Below, in pieces: positions 12,505 to 23,835 of a stretch of 64,000 nt of DNA; the first letter of the stretch is position 1, and each line of letters starts with the position of its first letter. Under the pieces are notes generated by a model. That model searched no databases. It saw only the letters and a program-made list of their open reading frames with translations, and was not told where the DNA came from. The stretch is from NCBI RefSeq assembly GCF_022539505.1, contig NC_061508.1:67651754-67715753 (forward strand), written 5' to 3'. A program made the translations under genes and the position numbers. This DNA is from Lolium rigidum. Its lineage: Eukaryota > Streptophyta > Magnoliopsida > Poales > Poaceae.

Positions 12505-13690
12505 TTTTTTTCTTTTTAGATAAAAGGCATCGATATGCCCGACTTTAAATTAATAAAGGCAGTAGAGTTCAACACAAACGATAATACGGATACAAACTGC
12601 TGCGGCATACAGCTTCGCCAAAAATAAAGACAAATACACCACAAGAAGTAAACCAGCTACAGCACCACCCAGGAGTAGGAAGGGCCGCCTGCGCCAGGGC
12701 TCCCCAAAAGCTATCTTCAAGTGTTCCAGCGAGATGAGATGTAGATCTCTCGAAGCTCGTTGATCATCCAGCAAAGCCCAGCTTAATCCCTAGTCTTGGA
12801 GTTTATACTCGACAGCTGCAAGAAAAGCATTGTTTTAAAGAAAATGGCAGAGGGGTGGTTAATGAATTTTTTCTCAATGGTCATCTTATTGCGGATTTGC
12901 CACAGCGCCCAAGATTGTGCCAGAAAAAGCAACCATAGCCATCTGCGCGGCCCCTGCCAAGCTAGAAAGGATATGGTGAAATTGAGCGAAGTTAGCCGGT
13001 CGCCAATTGCAGCCAAGAAGTTGTCTCAGCACACCCCACGCAAACCTCGCGAGGGAGCAGCTGAAGAAAATATGAGACGCATCCTCGAGGGCACCACAAA
13101 GAATGCAGGAGCCATCCGAGGGACCATGGCGAATCGCTATCTGACTGCTGGAGGGGAGCTTGTCAATGGCCAGTTGCCAAGAGAAGATTTTAATTTTTAG
13201 CGAAACTGCCGCAGACCAAAGGTCTTTGTACAGTACCGTTGCACCCTGCGAAAGTTTGGTGTACAAAGATTTCACAGAGAAGATTCCTGACTCCGTCAGA
13301 TGCCAAGTAACTTGGTCAATACCAGCCTCTAGCCTCACATCCGCCACCAATTGTTCCATCGCTCTCCACTGAGCCATCCCCTGTGGGTTCAGCGAGCGAT
13401 GAAGGCGCACCACCGAAACGTCTCCTACAAAGGCCTGCGATACTAGCAGGTTCTGATCTTCGTAAACGTCATATAAGGTTGGGAAGCAGTCTTTCAAAGG
13501 GGGCCGTCCCGACCCACCAATCTAACCAGAACCGCGTGCGGGTACCACTATGGACCAAGAATTTCGCCCCCAAGGGGAAGTAATGTTTGATTTTGTGGAT
13601 GCTTTACCAAAACGAGGAACCACCCTGGCCCGTCCCAGCAAACAAAGGACAGGTCTCCTTTAGGCATCACGTATCCATTATAACTTATAA
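12505..13690 (-). pseudogene. LINE 3' fragment with zinc-binding RT domain
   Basis: This is the 3' piece of a plant L1-type LINE on the minus strand. The main frame (12886-13497) gives the reverse-transcriptase zinc-binding region: WHLTESGIFSVKSLYTKL, then LKIKIFSWQLAIDKLPSS, then CILCGALEDASHIFFSC. Sequence up to about 13660 still resembles the upstream GGSSFWKSIHKIKH part. The 3' end carries the usual tail (AAAGTCGGGCATATCG on the minus strand) and an A tract, seen as T-rich 12502-12520. The RT core is absent, so it is 5' truncated and inactive. Confidence 0.8.
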
Positions 13691-15129
13691 GATTAGCCTT
13701 TAATCAATAATCATAGTGGTATCCATGGCACTAGCTCTAGATCTATCCATCTACCTGCAAAAATGGCTTCTGCTTTTGGTTTTGCTTTGAGATTCCATAG
13801 CAGTTGCTGTACTGCCTCGCTCATCTGTGGGCTGTGGCCTGTGGCCGTACCTTTTTTTATCCCCGGGAATTCTCTGTGCTTTGCGTCTGTATCAGGCAAT
13901 GTAAATTTACCCAGATCTAGCATGTTAACTGATTAAAAATAATCATGCAAAAGGGTATTCATCCATTGCCGTCAGCCAGATATTCATCAAGATGGATCAT
14001 TTTGGCCTGGAGAAGTGACGGCCTGACAAACCTGAACCTGAATTGTCCGCCGTGCTTTCTGCAATGGTTCAGAACCTTGATCGATGCTCGTTCAGCAATT
14101 TCTTCCTATAAAGGCTGCAAGCCTACCCACCCATTGGAGGCGTCCGAGAGGGGCGAATTAATCTGGCACGTCCGTTTCACCTTACACAGTAAAATTCCAA
14201 TCCCACTTTTCACTCCGGCCATTTGATGGGTTAAAAAATTATCACTTGTTCAGCTTTCCACCGAGTCCATGACACCTAGGGCCAGCCACGTGCGGGGTCT
14301 GCCGGTCGGAGGCAGCCACGGGCGCTCATTCACTTCGATATCCCCGTCTCCTCCCTTCCTCCCCAATTAGCCACCTCTCTGCAGCGCATCTGGAGGAACT
14401 ACGGGAGCCCGACGGTGGCAGTGATCAGAATGGAACGGGACGGCAGCAAGCAGGGTTGGAACGGGTGGTCGCTTCTCCAACTCCTTCCTCCATCATCGCC
14501 GTGACTCTCCGGGCGACCAACTTCTCCACCAACTCCCCATGCCTAGCTCCACCTCGAATCTGGCCGTCGGGTTGAGCTCGGGGCTGAGCGCGCGGCTAAC
14601 GATGTTCTGCTCAAAGAGGAGGGCAGGATCTTGATTTTTGGCAGCAGTGGAGGCTCGCCGGACGACCGCCCAATCCCTATTCCCCGCTCATTGCGGGAGC
14701 GATTCGCTCCCGCCTGAAGCGGGCGGACGGGGTGGGCCGGCCCATTAGCGGCAGCGGTGTGCCGTTTTCCCCAGTTTTTCTTTAGTTTTAGTTGGTTTTC
14801 TCTGGTTTGCTTTGCTTTTTCTTCCGGTTTTCGGTTTTCCGTCGTTTCCGATTTTTCTGACCAGTTTTTGAACTGTTTTCAAATCTAGAATTTTTTTTTT
14901 GAACTTTTTAAATCCGAACATTTTCATTTTTGAACTGTTTCGAATTTTGAACAGTTTTAAGTTAGAACATTTTTCATATTAGAACAATTTTTAGATCTGA
15001 ATATTTTTAAATTCGAACATTTTTAGATTCAAATATTTATAAAGTTCGCGCTCCACGATAGACACCTTTCATGCGCGGGTTGGGCGTTTGGCGACAGACA
15101 CCTCCTGTGCGTGGGTCCCGCGCGCGTAG
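13691..15129. other. Intergenic region, AT-rich near 14880-15040
   Basis: I see no supported gene. The part around 14750-15040 is T-rich, with recurring GAACATTTTT and TTTTTGAAC motifs, which is typical of decayed grass intergenic DNA. GC-rich sequence at 14280-14740 has no recognisable coding content. Confidence 0.4.
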
Positions 15130-15770
15130 ATCAGACAAAATACAACCTAAGTAGAACCCTAACCGCCACACCCAGCGCTCCCATGGTCGCGATCCCCCTC
15201 CTGCTCCAGCCTCCTCCTCTCTGCCGCCGCCTCCCTCGCACAGATGGTCCATGGCCACAACTCGGCCGGCACGCTGACGCACCGTGGAGAGCCGTTGAGC
15301 TCCCTCACATCTCTCTGTCTCCCTTCTTTTCTTCCTCTCCCTTTGCCCTATGAATAATCCACTTCTTTTGCAGGAGCAGGTTTGGGGCTCCATGGGCATG
15401 GAGCAGCACCATCGGCGGATTCGTTACTCGATGCGGTCGGCCACCTCGCTCTCCTGTTCGTCTCGCTGCTGCCACTCCTCCGACCCTCGCCAACAGTCTG
15501 GCCTCCTCTCTTTTTCACTCACTACAGGAATGGCGACGTACGCCGAGGGCCGTGGCATACGCCGACGGCCAAATGTCGGGGCCGTCGGCGTATGGCCCGG
15601 CATGGCCAGCCAGCGAGTCTCACCCTCGGCGTATCGTTGCCGTCGGCGTAGCGAAGTCTACGCCGAGGGCAGCCCTCGGCATATGTTTGGCCCTAGGCGT
15701 AGACAGGGCTACGCCGACGGCCACCCTCGGCGTAGACTATTTGTACAATTTAAACACTTTCTTATATGTC

Positions 15771-17795
15771 ATCGGGTTCCCATTTTGGCCAGATGGCGAT
15801 TTAAACGAAGTCAGAAAATCCCGCGGAGCCGCATGGCGTCATTTTATGTGTCCTAGTAACCACTCCAAAAGACGGAATTGGGATACGGCAGTTATTTTGG
15901 AACACCTTTCACAAACAGGGCTATCAAGTCCGGAGTTCTATGACTTTTATGGGAAATGAGTAGGAAACGGTCCGTGACACCGCATAGTTTGTCGGAACGA
16001 GGCCATATTTGGCACGTGCGTGGTCCCTGGGATGGGAAGCAATGCCCCGGAAGCGGATTTCCAATCCGACCCATGGCCGATGGTTTTTTCATTTTCAGGG
16101 TGCCAAACGGGTTTTTTTGTGAAGCAGCTACATGGGGCGTATTTTTGTATTGCACGAGACCTCCGCGTAGTAGTAGGACACCGCCTCCGCACCACATATC
16201 ACATGCCATATGTGCGTGCTAGCTATCTGGGAATCCATGCGGCTTCCTGATGTGTTCCGTTGAATCCGCTGGAAAGTGACCGGATTTGAACTAGGGGTAC
16301 ACTTTCCGTCGATCAATAAATTCCAGGAAAAATGTTTTTAGGTCTACAACTCATCACTTTATGTGCTAATTTTTTTTCGTTTAGCGCGATGGTGAACGGG
16401 TGCACCAGCGCGCCCGGTACGGCCATACCGCATCTCCGTGGGGGCCCGTTTTGGCCGGATGGCAATTTAAACTAAGTTAGAAAATCCCTTGGAGCCGCAT
16501 GGCGTCATTTTATGTGTCCTAGTAACCACTCCAAAAATTGGAATTAGGATACAACAATTATTTTGGAAAACCCTTGACAAACAGAGCTATCACGTCCGGA
16601 GTTCTATGGCTTTTAGGGCAAATGAGTAGGAAACGGCCTGTGACACCGCATAGTTTGTCGGACCGAGGCCATATTTGGCACATGTGTGGTACCTGGGATG
16701 GGAAGCAAGGCCCCGGGAGCGGATTTCCAATCCGACCCATGGGCGATGGTTTTTTCATTTTCGGGGTGCCAAAACGGATTTTTTTTGTGAAGCAGCTACA
16801 TGGGGCGTATTTTTGTATTGCGCGAGACCTCCGCATACTAGTAGGACACCGCCTCCGGACCACATATCACATGCCATATGTGCGTGCTAGCTATCTGGGA
16901 ATCTCTGCGGCTTCCTGTTGTGTCCCGCCGAATCCGCTGAAAAGTGACCGGATTTGAACTAGGGGTACACTTTCCGTCGCTCAATAAATTACGGGAAAAA
17001 TGTTTTTAGGTCTACAACACATCACTTTATGTGCTAATTTTTTTTCGTTTAGCGCGATGGTAAACGGGTGCACCAGCGCGCCCGGTACGGCCATACCGCA
17101 TCTCCGTGGGGGGCCCGTTTTGGCCGGATGGCAATTTAAACTAAGTTAGAAAATCCCTTGGAGCCGCATGGCGTCATTTTATGTGTCTTAGTAACCACTC
17201 CAAAAATTAGAATTAGGATACGGCGATTATTTTGGAAAACCCTTCACAAACAGAGCTATCACGTCCGGAGTTGTATGGCTTTTAGGGAAAATGAGTAGGA
17301 AACGGCCTGTGACACCGCATAGTTTGTCGGAACGAGGCCATATTTGGCACGTGCGTGGTCCCTGGGAAGGAAGGCATGGCCCCAGGAGTGGATTTCCAAT
17401 CCGACCCATGGGGGATGGTTTTTCATTTTCGGGGTGCCAAAACGAGTTTTTTTTGTGAAGCAGCAACATGAGACGTATTTTAGTATTGCGCGAGACATCC
17501 GCGTAGTGGTAGGACACCGCCTCCGCACCACATATCACATGCCATATGTGCATGCTAGCTATCTGGAAATCACTGTTGCTTCCTGCGGTGTCCCGCCGAA
17601 TCCGCTGAAAACTGACCGGATTTGAACTAGGGGTACACTTTCCGTCGCTCAATAAATTCCGCGAAAAATGTTTTTAGGTCTATAACACATCACTTTATGT
17701 GCTAATTTTTTTCCGTTTAGCATGTTGGCGAACGGTGCACCAGCAGCGTCCGGTACGGCCATTTCGCATCTCCCGAGGGGGCCGTTTTGGCCAGA
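15771..17795. repeat. Three ~667-bp tandem repeats inside the CACTA
   Basis: The units begin at about 15771, 16438 and 17107, each with TTTTGGCC(A/G)GATGGC; a truncated fourth start is at about 17780. The anchor GCATGGCGTCATTTTATG falls at 15831, 16497 and 17166, giving periods of 666 and 669. The units are about 90% alike by eye. Similar reading frames recur in each unit on both strands but match no known protein; I treat them as chance frames. Confidence 0.88.
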
Positions 17796-18149
17796 TGGCA
17801 AGCTGGACGTCATATTTGGATTACTCTAATTTTTAGGTTCAAATGATGATATGGATGTTATATTTAGATTCCTCTCATTTTTCTGATCGATTTAGACATA
17901 TTATTTGTGGAATTTCAATTTTTCGATTTAAAGATATCAATTATTCCATATTAAATAGAAAAAAACCAAAAAATAAAATCATTTTATTGTTATTTGAATT
18001 CAATATTATTATTCATTGTTACTTATATATTCATTGTTGTTTACTTATGTAATTGTTTGGAATTCAAAAATAAAGAGTTGTGACATCATGATCCAAGGGT
18101 TAATATGGTTGATAGGCTATTATTATCAGTAAGGTGTCAATTCTTTAAG

Positions 18150-18235
18150 GGAAGCTCATCCGAATGGAACCAAGAAGTTAAGCGTGCTGAGGTTAGAGTA
18201 GTGTGAGGATGGGTGACCGGCCGGGAAGTTTAACC
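18150..18235 (+). repeat. 5S rRNA-derived module in CACTA 1
   Basis: GAAGTTAAGCGTGCT, then AGAGTAGTGTGAGGATGGG, TGACC and GGGAAGT follow the order and spacing of the 3' half of plant 5S rRNA. This covers the internal control region (box A, intermediate element, box C). The 5' half of 5S is not recognisable, so this is not a functional rRNA gene. It sits between the tandem units and the right subterminal repeats. A homologous module is at 31650-31722 in the other CACTA. Confidence 0.75.
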
Positions 18236-19627
18236 ATGATTGTAATTTGACCTAGGATTAAGTGTACTTAGAGTTAAAAGTGTATGGGTGAAAGATAAAC
18301 AAGTAAAAAAAGAAAAAAAAATGGTGAAAAAAAATTAAAATTTGAAAAATTTTAAAACTCTATGCCGACGGCAAAGCCCTCGGCATATAAAAAAAATTAT
18401 TTTTTTTCGAATTTTTTTATTGTATTTTTTTGGAAAAAATGAAAATTCAAAATTTTCAAATTTGTACGCCGACGGTTTTGCCGTCGGCGTAGCGTGCTAC
18501 GCCGAGGGCGGGGCTACGCCGACGGCAATGTTATCTATGCCGAGGGACCTAAACGCCGACGCCATACGCCGAGGGCTGCCGTCGGCGTAGCCTACGCCGA
18601 GGGCCAAACGTGGCTACGCCGAGGGCAGCTGGCCGTCGGCGTATGCGTCCATTCCTGTAGTGACTGGGAGCAACGAGCGCAGCCCTCCGACGGACAAGTG
18701 ACACAAGCCGGACTGAGCTAGAACCCGCGGCTTACCCTGCAAGGAGCGCTCGGCGCCTGCTCCTTCATCCCCACCAGCCAGGTCACCACGCTGGTACCTC
18801 CGCCCCCACCTCGTCGGCACGTCCGTCCTCACCGGTCAACGCGATATTAGGTACCCCTGGTCTCCCCTTTCCTCTCCCCCCTCCTCACATTCTTTTATCC
18901 CCTTCCCAATTCATGTGTGATGTATTTTGTTCTTAATTTTGGTTAATTCATTACATAGTTCATTGTTGTTTCCCGTGTGATTGGTAGGCTAGCTAGGGAT
19001 TGTTCCGTGAGCATCAATCAGTCTAGATGGAGAACTCTCTCATCAAACTTTGGCAAGGTTATTTTCTCATGGAATTGAACAATAAAAGCCTATATGGTTC
19101 TTTGATCTGAATAATATGGAGGCCAATGATTCTTTTTCAGGACAAAAGGGGTGGACACATTCACTGGGAGGCTTTTAGATATTCACTCAAAGATGATGTG
19201 TCTTTACAATTGCCTTACACCAAGGTATCTGTTTTCAGCTTAACCTGTAAACTTTTTTTTTGGCTTACAGGGGTCATTCAAATTCTTCTTTATGCAAGGA
19301 TAGGGTTTATTCATATGACTAGCTTTTGCGATGATCTTTTGGATAATCTAACCATGAACTTAACTCTGCCAAAAATGGCATTACGAGCCTTGTGGATTAC
19401 TCAAATTACGTTTTCTCTTGTTTCTGTGTGGATCATTTGTATGTTTATATTTATGTGCTCAGGACCAAATGAACTACTCATCTAGCAGCTGGAGCAAACC
19501 TACAAAGCTAGAGCACGAGAAAATGATGAGGTGCATAACCTTTTCTATTTCTGTAGCATTCTATAATGTATAATCTTAGGTATACCTTTCAGCTGTAACA
19601 TACCTGTTTATCAGCTGGGTAAAGTTG

Positions 19628-19710
19628 TACTTCCTCTGTCCCAAAATATAAGATGTTTTAATTGGCTAAAATAGCCTACCAAAATGTCTTATATATATAG
19701 TGGAACTGCG
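19628..19710. mobile_element. Stowaway-like MITE end fragment
   Basis: TACTTCCTCTGTCCCAAAAT opens a typical Stowaway terminus next to a TA, but no matching opposite terminus is visible before the next element. It is a solo end or a decayed copy. Confidence 0.45.
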
Positions 19711-19738
19711 ATAGTAGAATACATCTTTTTGTGTAATA

Positions 19739-20384
19739 CTCCCTCCGTTCCTTTCTATAGTGCCTATTATTTTTTCGCTTTTGTTTCAAAATATAAGAGT
19801 AAAGCTTTGTTTTTTTGCAAAGAAGCCCTCCCACCGTTCTGTTCTCGTCCACGAGATTTGCAAACGAATTTTTTTCCATGCATAACATAAGGTAACTGAT
19901 ATGTTAGGTGCTGAAAACGTGGAGCCAATCTGTGCTCGCACGTCTCCTCTCTATACTACTCCGTCCGCACGCCCCCTCTGTAGTCGCATGATCTCAACGA
20001 ATCTAGCCAATCTCACGTATTCCTCCGCTGGCTGATCTCACGTAGACTCCTCGGCTGGAGTATTAGCTGGCCGATCTCTCGATCTCCTCGGCTTGAGTCT
20101 ATGCCTGTGTGTGCGCGCGGGAGAGACAGAGAAAAAAAGTGCCAGAGAAAGAAGAATAGCGGGGGAGAGGAAGGCCTTCACGCGATCAGTTAGATCGAGA
20201 GGATTTCGCCAACGAGAATAAAGGGAGATACGATCCTCCACGCGAACGGTTATGGCAACCTCGGATCTGATTTTTTTTTCCTTTTATCTCTCTCACATCG
20301 GTAGGGGGTTTTGTGTTAAAACAACTGCTTGCGCTAATTTCCGTGCCAAAAAAGAATAGGCACTATAGAAAGGAACGGAGGGAG
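19739..20384. mobile_element. Long Stowaway/mariner-type MITE (646 bp)
   Basis: The terminal inverted repeats match perfectly for at least 26 bases, from CTCCCTCCGTTCCTTTC to its reverse complement ending at 20384, and are flanked by TA on both sides (19737-19738, 20385-20386). It is longer than common Stowaways and holds no transposase, so it is a deletion derivative or a composite. Confidence 0.85.
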
Positions 20385-20386
20385 TA

Positions 20387-22565
20387 CATGCTTTTGCTGC
20401 CGAATTTTCGCCAATAGCACATCACAGGTATTTGCAATGAGACACAATTCTACTTGGTGCTCTTATTCGTACATTTGCTGCCCTTCTGCAGCCATCATTG
20501 AGAAGACTCGGCTGATGTGAGATTAGAAATGCATTTTTGGTTTCCTCTTATCCCCATATATATTGTTGTTGAGATCCTTCCAAATTGGTGTTTGAGTAGA
20601 CAAACAGGAGGTCAAGTTTGTTATAGCTAGGAGTTTTCTGTGAATAAGGAATAAGAAACATATTTTATCTAATAAGGCATTTACTTGAATCTTATGTATT
20701 TTTGTTTATTTAATTTATTGGTTGAACATCAGACCTTCAATATGGTAGTTTTCTCTATTTTCAGCAGGATTGACATTTGATTCGGTGTAACAAAAATACA
20801 AGTTCAGATTTGATCTGGAATGAACCACCATCATTAGTATCTTATCAATTGCTGCAATTTAATTAATCAATAGAATACCTGATGCTTTCGTACATTCCAA
20901 TCCAATCTTTTTGCTTCCCACACAATAGCCGGTCTATGAACCTAGCATAGAGGAACTATGCTCTTGAAATGATGAGTATTATAATAATCATTTGAGCACA
21001 TTTTCTAATTCGGAAATAGTCATTACAAACTTGATATGGTTATAAGCCCTATGTCCTTAGTTTATGAACGTATCAGTAACACTACCTCATATAGGAAAAT
21101 GGGCACAAGTAAAAAAGTTCTCCTTTTTAGTTTGGACTGGTTCTGTGCCCCAACGTTGGACTGTGTAGTATATGTTATATGTTGTTGGTACCGACTAAAT
21201 GGGAAATCTGTATGCACTTGCGGGCATAGTGAGTTGGAGATTTGCGGGATAGCTGAACCCAAAGGCTCCATTTTATCTGCTCGCATATTCTCGTAGGTGT
21301 ACAAGTTTTCAGTCTGCTTATCTATTCCTCGTCTAAGATAGCACCCAGTTCTAGAGACCATAAGAGAACTTTTTTCTGAAGTATGATACCACATTGCTTT
21401 GCATGTTTACAAGATGTCATTATCAGTCATGTTTCTACCATTTTACCTTTGCGTTTTAAAAAATTCAGAAATATAATGTATTTGTAACAAAAATGAACAC
21501 CCATGTAGGATTACAAAAATAATCTCCCCATGTATTTTATTTCATGTCAATGTCCTGGGATTCATTCAGAATCTACCCAAGAAGCTATTCTGTGGATTTT
21601 GATTCTGATTCATATGTATACTTCCATGATGATTTGATCAAATCCACCTTGCCGAGATAGTCTTGGAATGAGTTGTTCTAACAAGTGCTTTTGTTTTGCT
21701 TAAGCGCTTATTTGTTGCCCTAAGAACTTGCTAAATTTTGGCACATGCTAAATGAATGTAAACTACTTTGTTCCAGTGTTAGATTAGCTTACCTGCTGTA
21801 GCTCCCACCCAAAGGAAAAAGATAGATGACATTCCTGATTTACTTACTGTAGTTTTCATTACTATATCAGAAGCTTAATAATTATCTCGTCTTATGCAAA
21901 ATACAGTGCAACTGATCAGAATTTTTAAGTTTATAGATGATGTTTGGTAGCGTGATTTTCTTACAATTTCCCCTCTTTATGCAGGCAATACTAAGTATGA
22001 GAAGGTTGTCCATTAAGAATATGAGTCTGCAATGCAGGAACTGAGCGCCATAGTTCCTGCTTGGGAGAAATAAACCATCATAAGAACAGCTATAAGGTAT
22101 ATGAACTTTGTAATTACTTGTTCTGGGAGGATTTTCTCATTAAATGATATACATGTGATAAATTACTGACAACTACTTCCCCTGTCTTGGTAGTTCCGTC
22201 TTGCTATGACTTTGTACTTTTCTATTACTTTTCTGCTAGCTGAATTTTCTTTTGTTTGTTTGTTATAAACTTGATAATCGACATTGCGTCCTTTCCATCT
22301 AATGCAGGTCTATTGTAGTTCTTTATTTGTCTCATGTCTATTTCCTAACACTGTTTTATTTTTCTGTTGTTACCTAATGATAGCTAGAATTTGATGCGGC
22401 TGCAATATGGGTATTTTTCTGAAATTGGTTGTTTCTTTATTGAATTACTTTGTGAACTTGGGTTTCGAACTTCACAAAAATTTATTTCTTTTAATATTTG
22501 TTGTGCTCAGTTTTTGGCACATTTGTGTTCTCTAGATGGTATCATTTCGAGCTATTAAATATTGA
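20387..22565. other. AT-rich intergenic or intronic sequence
   Basis: Apart from the exon-like block at 21985-22097 I see no supported gene, terminal repeat or array. Reading frames are short and unlike known proteins. Confidence 0.4.
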
Positions 22566-22790
22566 AGAATAATTCCGAAAAATAACTTTGCCATATTAAA
22601 CGATGCGGGACCTTTGTCATACCTTAAAGTGGGATATTTGGCTGCTTCTCCAGCAAAGAATGCCTTTGTGACTTTGCACCACACAGATTGGGAGGTCACA
22701 ATTTGTTTCAAATCATCAGGGACTCCAGCAGGTTTATCCTTGTTGCACTGGACACTTATTCCTGATGATAGTCGCCTGCAGTTTGGATGA
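22566..22790 (+). pseudogene. Unidentified coding relic (~74 codons)
   Basis: An open stretch without a start codon runs to a TGA at 22788. It reads through LKVGYLAASPAKNAFVTLHH and then DWEVTICFKSSGTPAGLSLL. Composition and codon use look protein-like and GC is higher than in the flanks. I do not recognise the family. There is no obvious splice acceptor, so it may be the end of a decayed exon or retrocopy, or a chance frame. Confidence 0.3.
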
Positions 22791-23170
22791 ATGTGGAAAT
22801 GCTTTCATGAGATTTCACTCTTTGCTCTCACTCATTGTTTCTTTTGTATTATTTTCTTTTGCCGTTGTAGACCACCAGGGTCACTTGTGTACTAATTAAT
22901 TTAGATATAATCTGGCACTCAGCCATTATGTGCTTATTGACATGCGCTTACTGCGGTTTTGCCAGATTATATGTTTCGAAATTCCATTGAAAAGCCAGGC
23001 GATTGGGGCCTGCCTCCTTACATTAATTATTGTATATCCTTGTATAATTTGTACAGCTAACTTGAGAGTAAAAAAAGACAAGATGACCAATCTATAAAAT
23101 CATGGTGTTGAGATTGGTTTGCAACTGATAGGCTAGGAGGCGCCCCATGGGTGCCCCAACCACTAGTAAC

Positions 23171-23460
23171 TATAATCTCTTAAGACTTTCTAATAAAAAG
23201 CCACGTGGTGCATCACTCTGACAGAGGCGGCTGGAGTTTTCCTCCATTTTTAAGAAAAATGCTCATGATCAGTGGAGTAGCACCAAAGCTACTGGCAATC
23301 AAGACACCACACAGCTACGGCTCTCTGCCCTGCCAAACATAGCTAAAAGGTGAACATGCACCCCTCGTCTCTCGTCGCCTCACATCGGCTAGACCGGTCC
23401 GATCATGAGGAGAGGAGGCCGATTTTCTTCGTTCGAGTTTGGCAAGCTGCGCACTTGTAC
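23171..23460. repeat. Duplicate of the RCCR upstream region (left copy)
   Basis: About 290 bases match 26889-27200, the 5' flank of the RCCR gene. Shared landmarks are TAACTATAATCTCTTAAGAC at the start, a CACGTG G-box (23202-23207), and ACTTGTAC at the end. The two diverge abruptly after CTTGTAC. The left copy lacks the short insertion CCGTACGTGACATG and leads into retroelement-like DNA instead of RCCR coding sequence. Confidence 0.85.
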
Positions 23461-23835
23461 TTAACACAATTTGATAGGTGGAATGAGAAAGGGGGAGAAG
23501 ATGTTTCAAATGGATGGATCATCTCTCAATTTTGTTGGATGAAACTCTCTAGATCTAGAAATTTGTGGAGTTGAGTACAAAGGGGTATGAAAGACTCAAG
23601 AACTTGATCTGGATCTGAAAAATAGCCAAGGTATTGATCCACGAAATTAGTACTGTACCTTCCTTATATAGAAAAAGTAAACGTTTAGTGTCTAAATTCG
23701 TGTAGAAAAAGATATAGCCGGTATGATTGGCCATGGGCCCGGTCATACTGGCCCAAGTGTCTGGAACGGAACAAGCAAGAGGGAGCAGCGAGAAAAAGGG
23801 AACACGAAGGATGGGCCGGTATGACCAGCACGTTA

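Larger units (their letters stand above)
15520..18662. mobile_element. Non-autonomous CACTA transposon (3143 bp)
   Basis: The termini are inverted: CACTACAGGAATGG at 15520 and CCATTCCTGTAGTG ending at 18662. They are flanked by a perfect 3-bp target duplication ACT (15517-15519 and 18663-18665). Subterminal arrays of TACGCCGAGGGC and GCCGTCGGCGTA in both orientations fill 15535-15740 and 18360-18650, the usual transposase-binding layout of CACTA elements. There is no transposase. The middle holds three ~667-bp tandem units and a 5S-rRNA-like module. The element interrupts an exon-like stretch of the host. Confidence 0.92.
15130..22100 (+). other. Unidentified spliced-looking unit, split by a CACTA element
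   Basis: Several blocks look like exons of a plant transcription unit. A promoter-like, GC-rich stretch (15150-15516) continues after the CACTA at 18663-18848, before GTACCC. Block 19141-19224 is preceded by TTTTTCAG and followed by GTATC and is open (DKRGGHIHWEAFRYSLKDD). Block 19463-19531 is preceded by GTGCTCAG and followed by GTGC, and is open. Block 21985-22097 is preceded by TTTATGCAG and followed by GTAT but carries a stop. I do not recognise a protein family. It may be a decayed gene, a non-coding RNA or coincidence. Confidence 0.25.

Noticed and set aside
15892..17652. Repeated ~100-140 codon minus-strand frames
   Set aside because: They recur because the CACTA has three tandem units; no protein family is recognised.
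18174..18229. Functional 5S rRNA gene
   Set aside because: Only the 3' half is recognisable, with several substitutions, and it lies inside a transposon.
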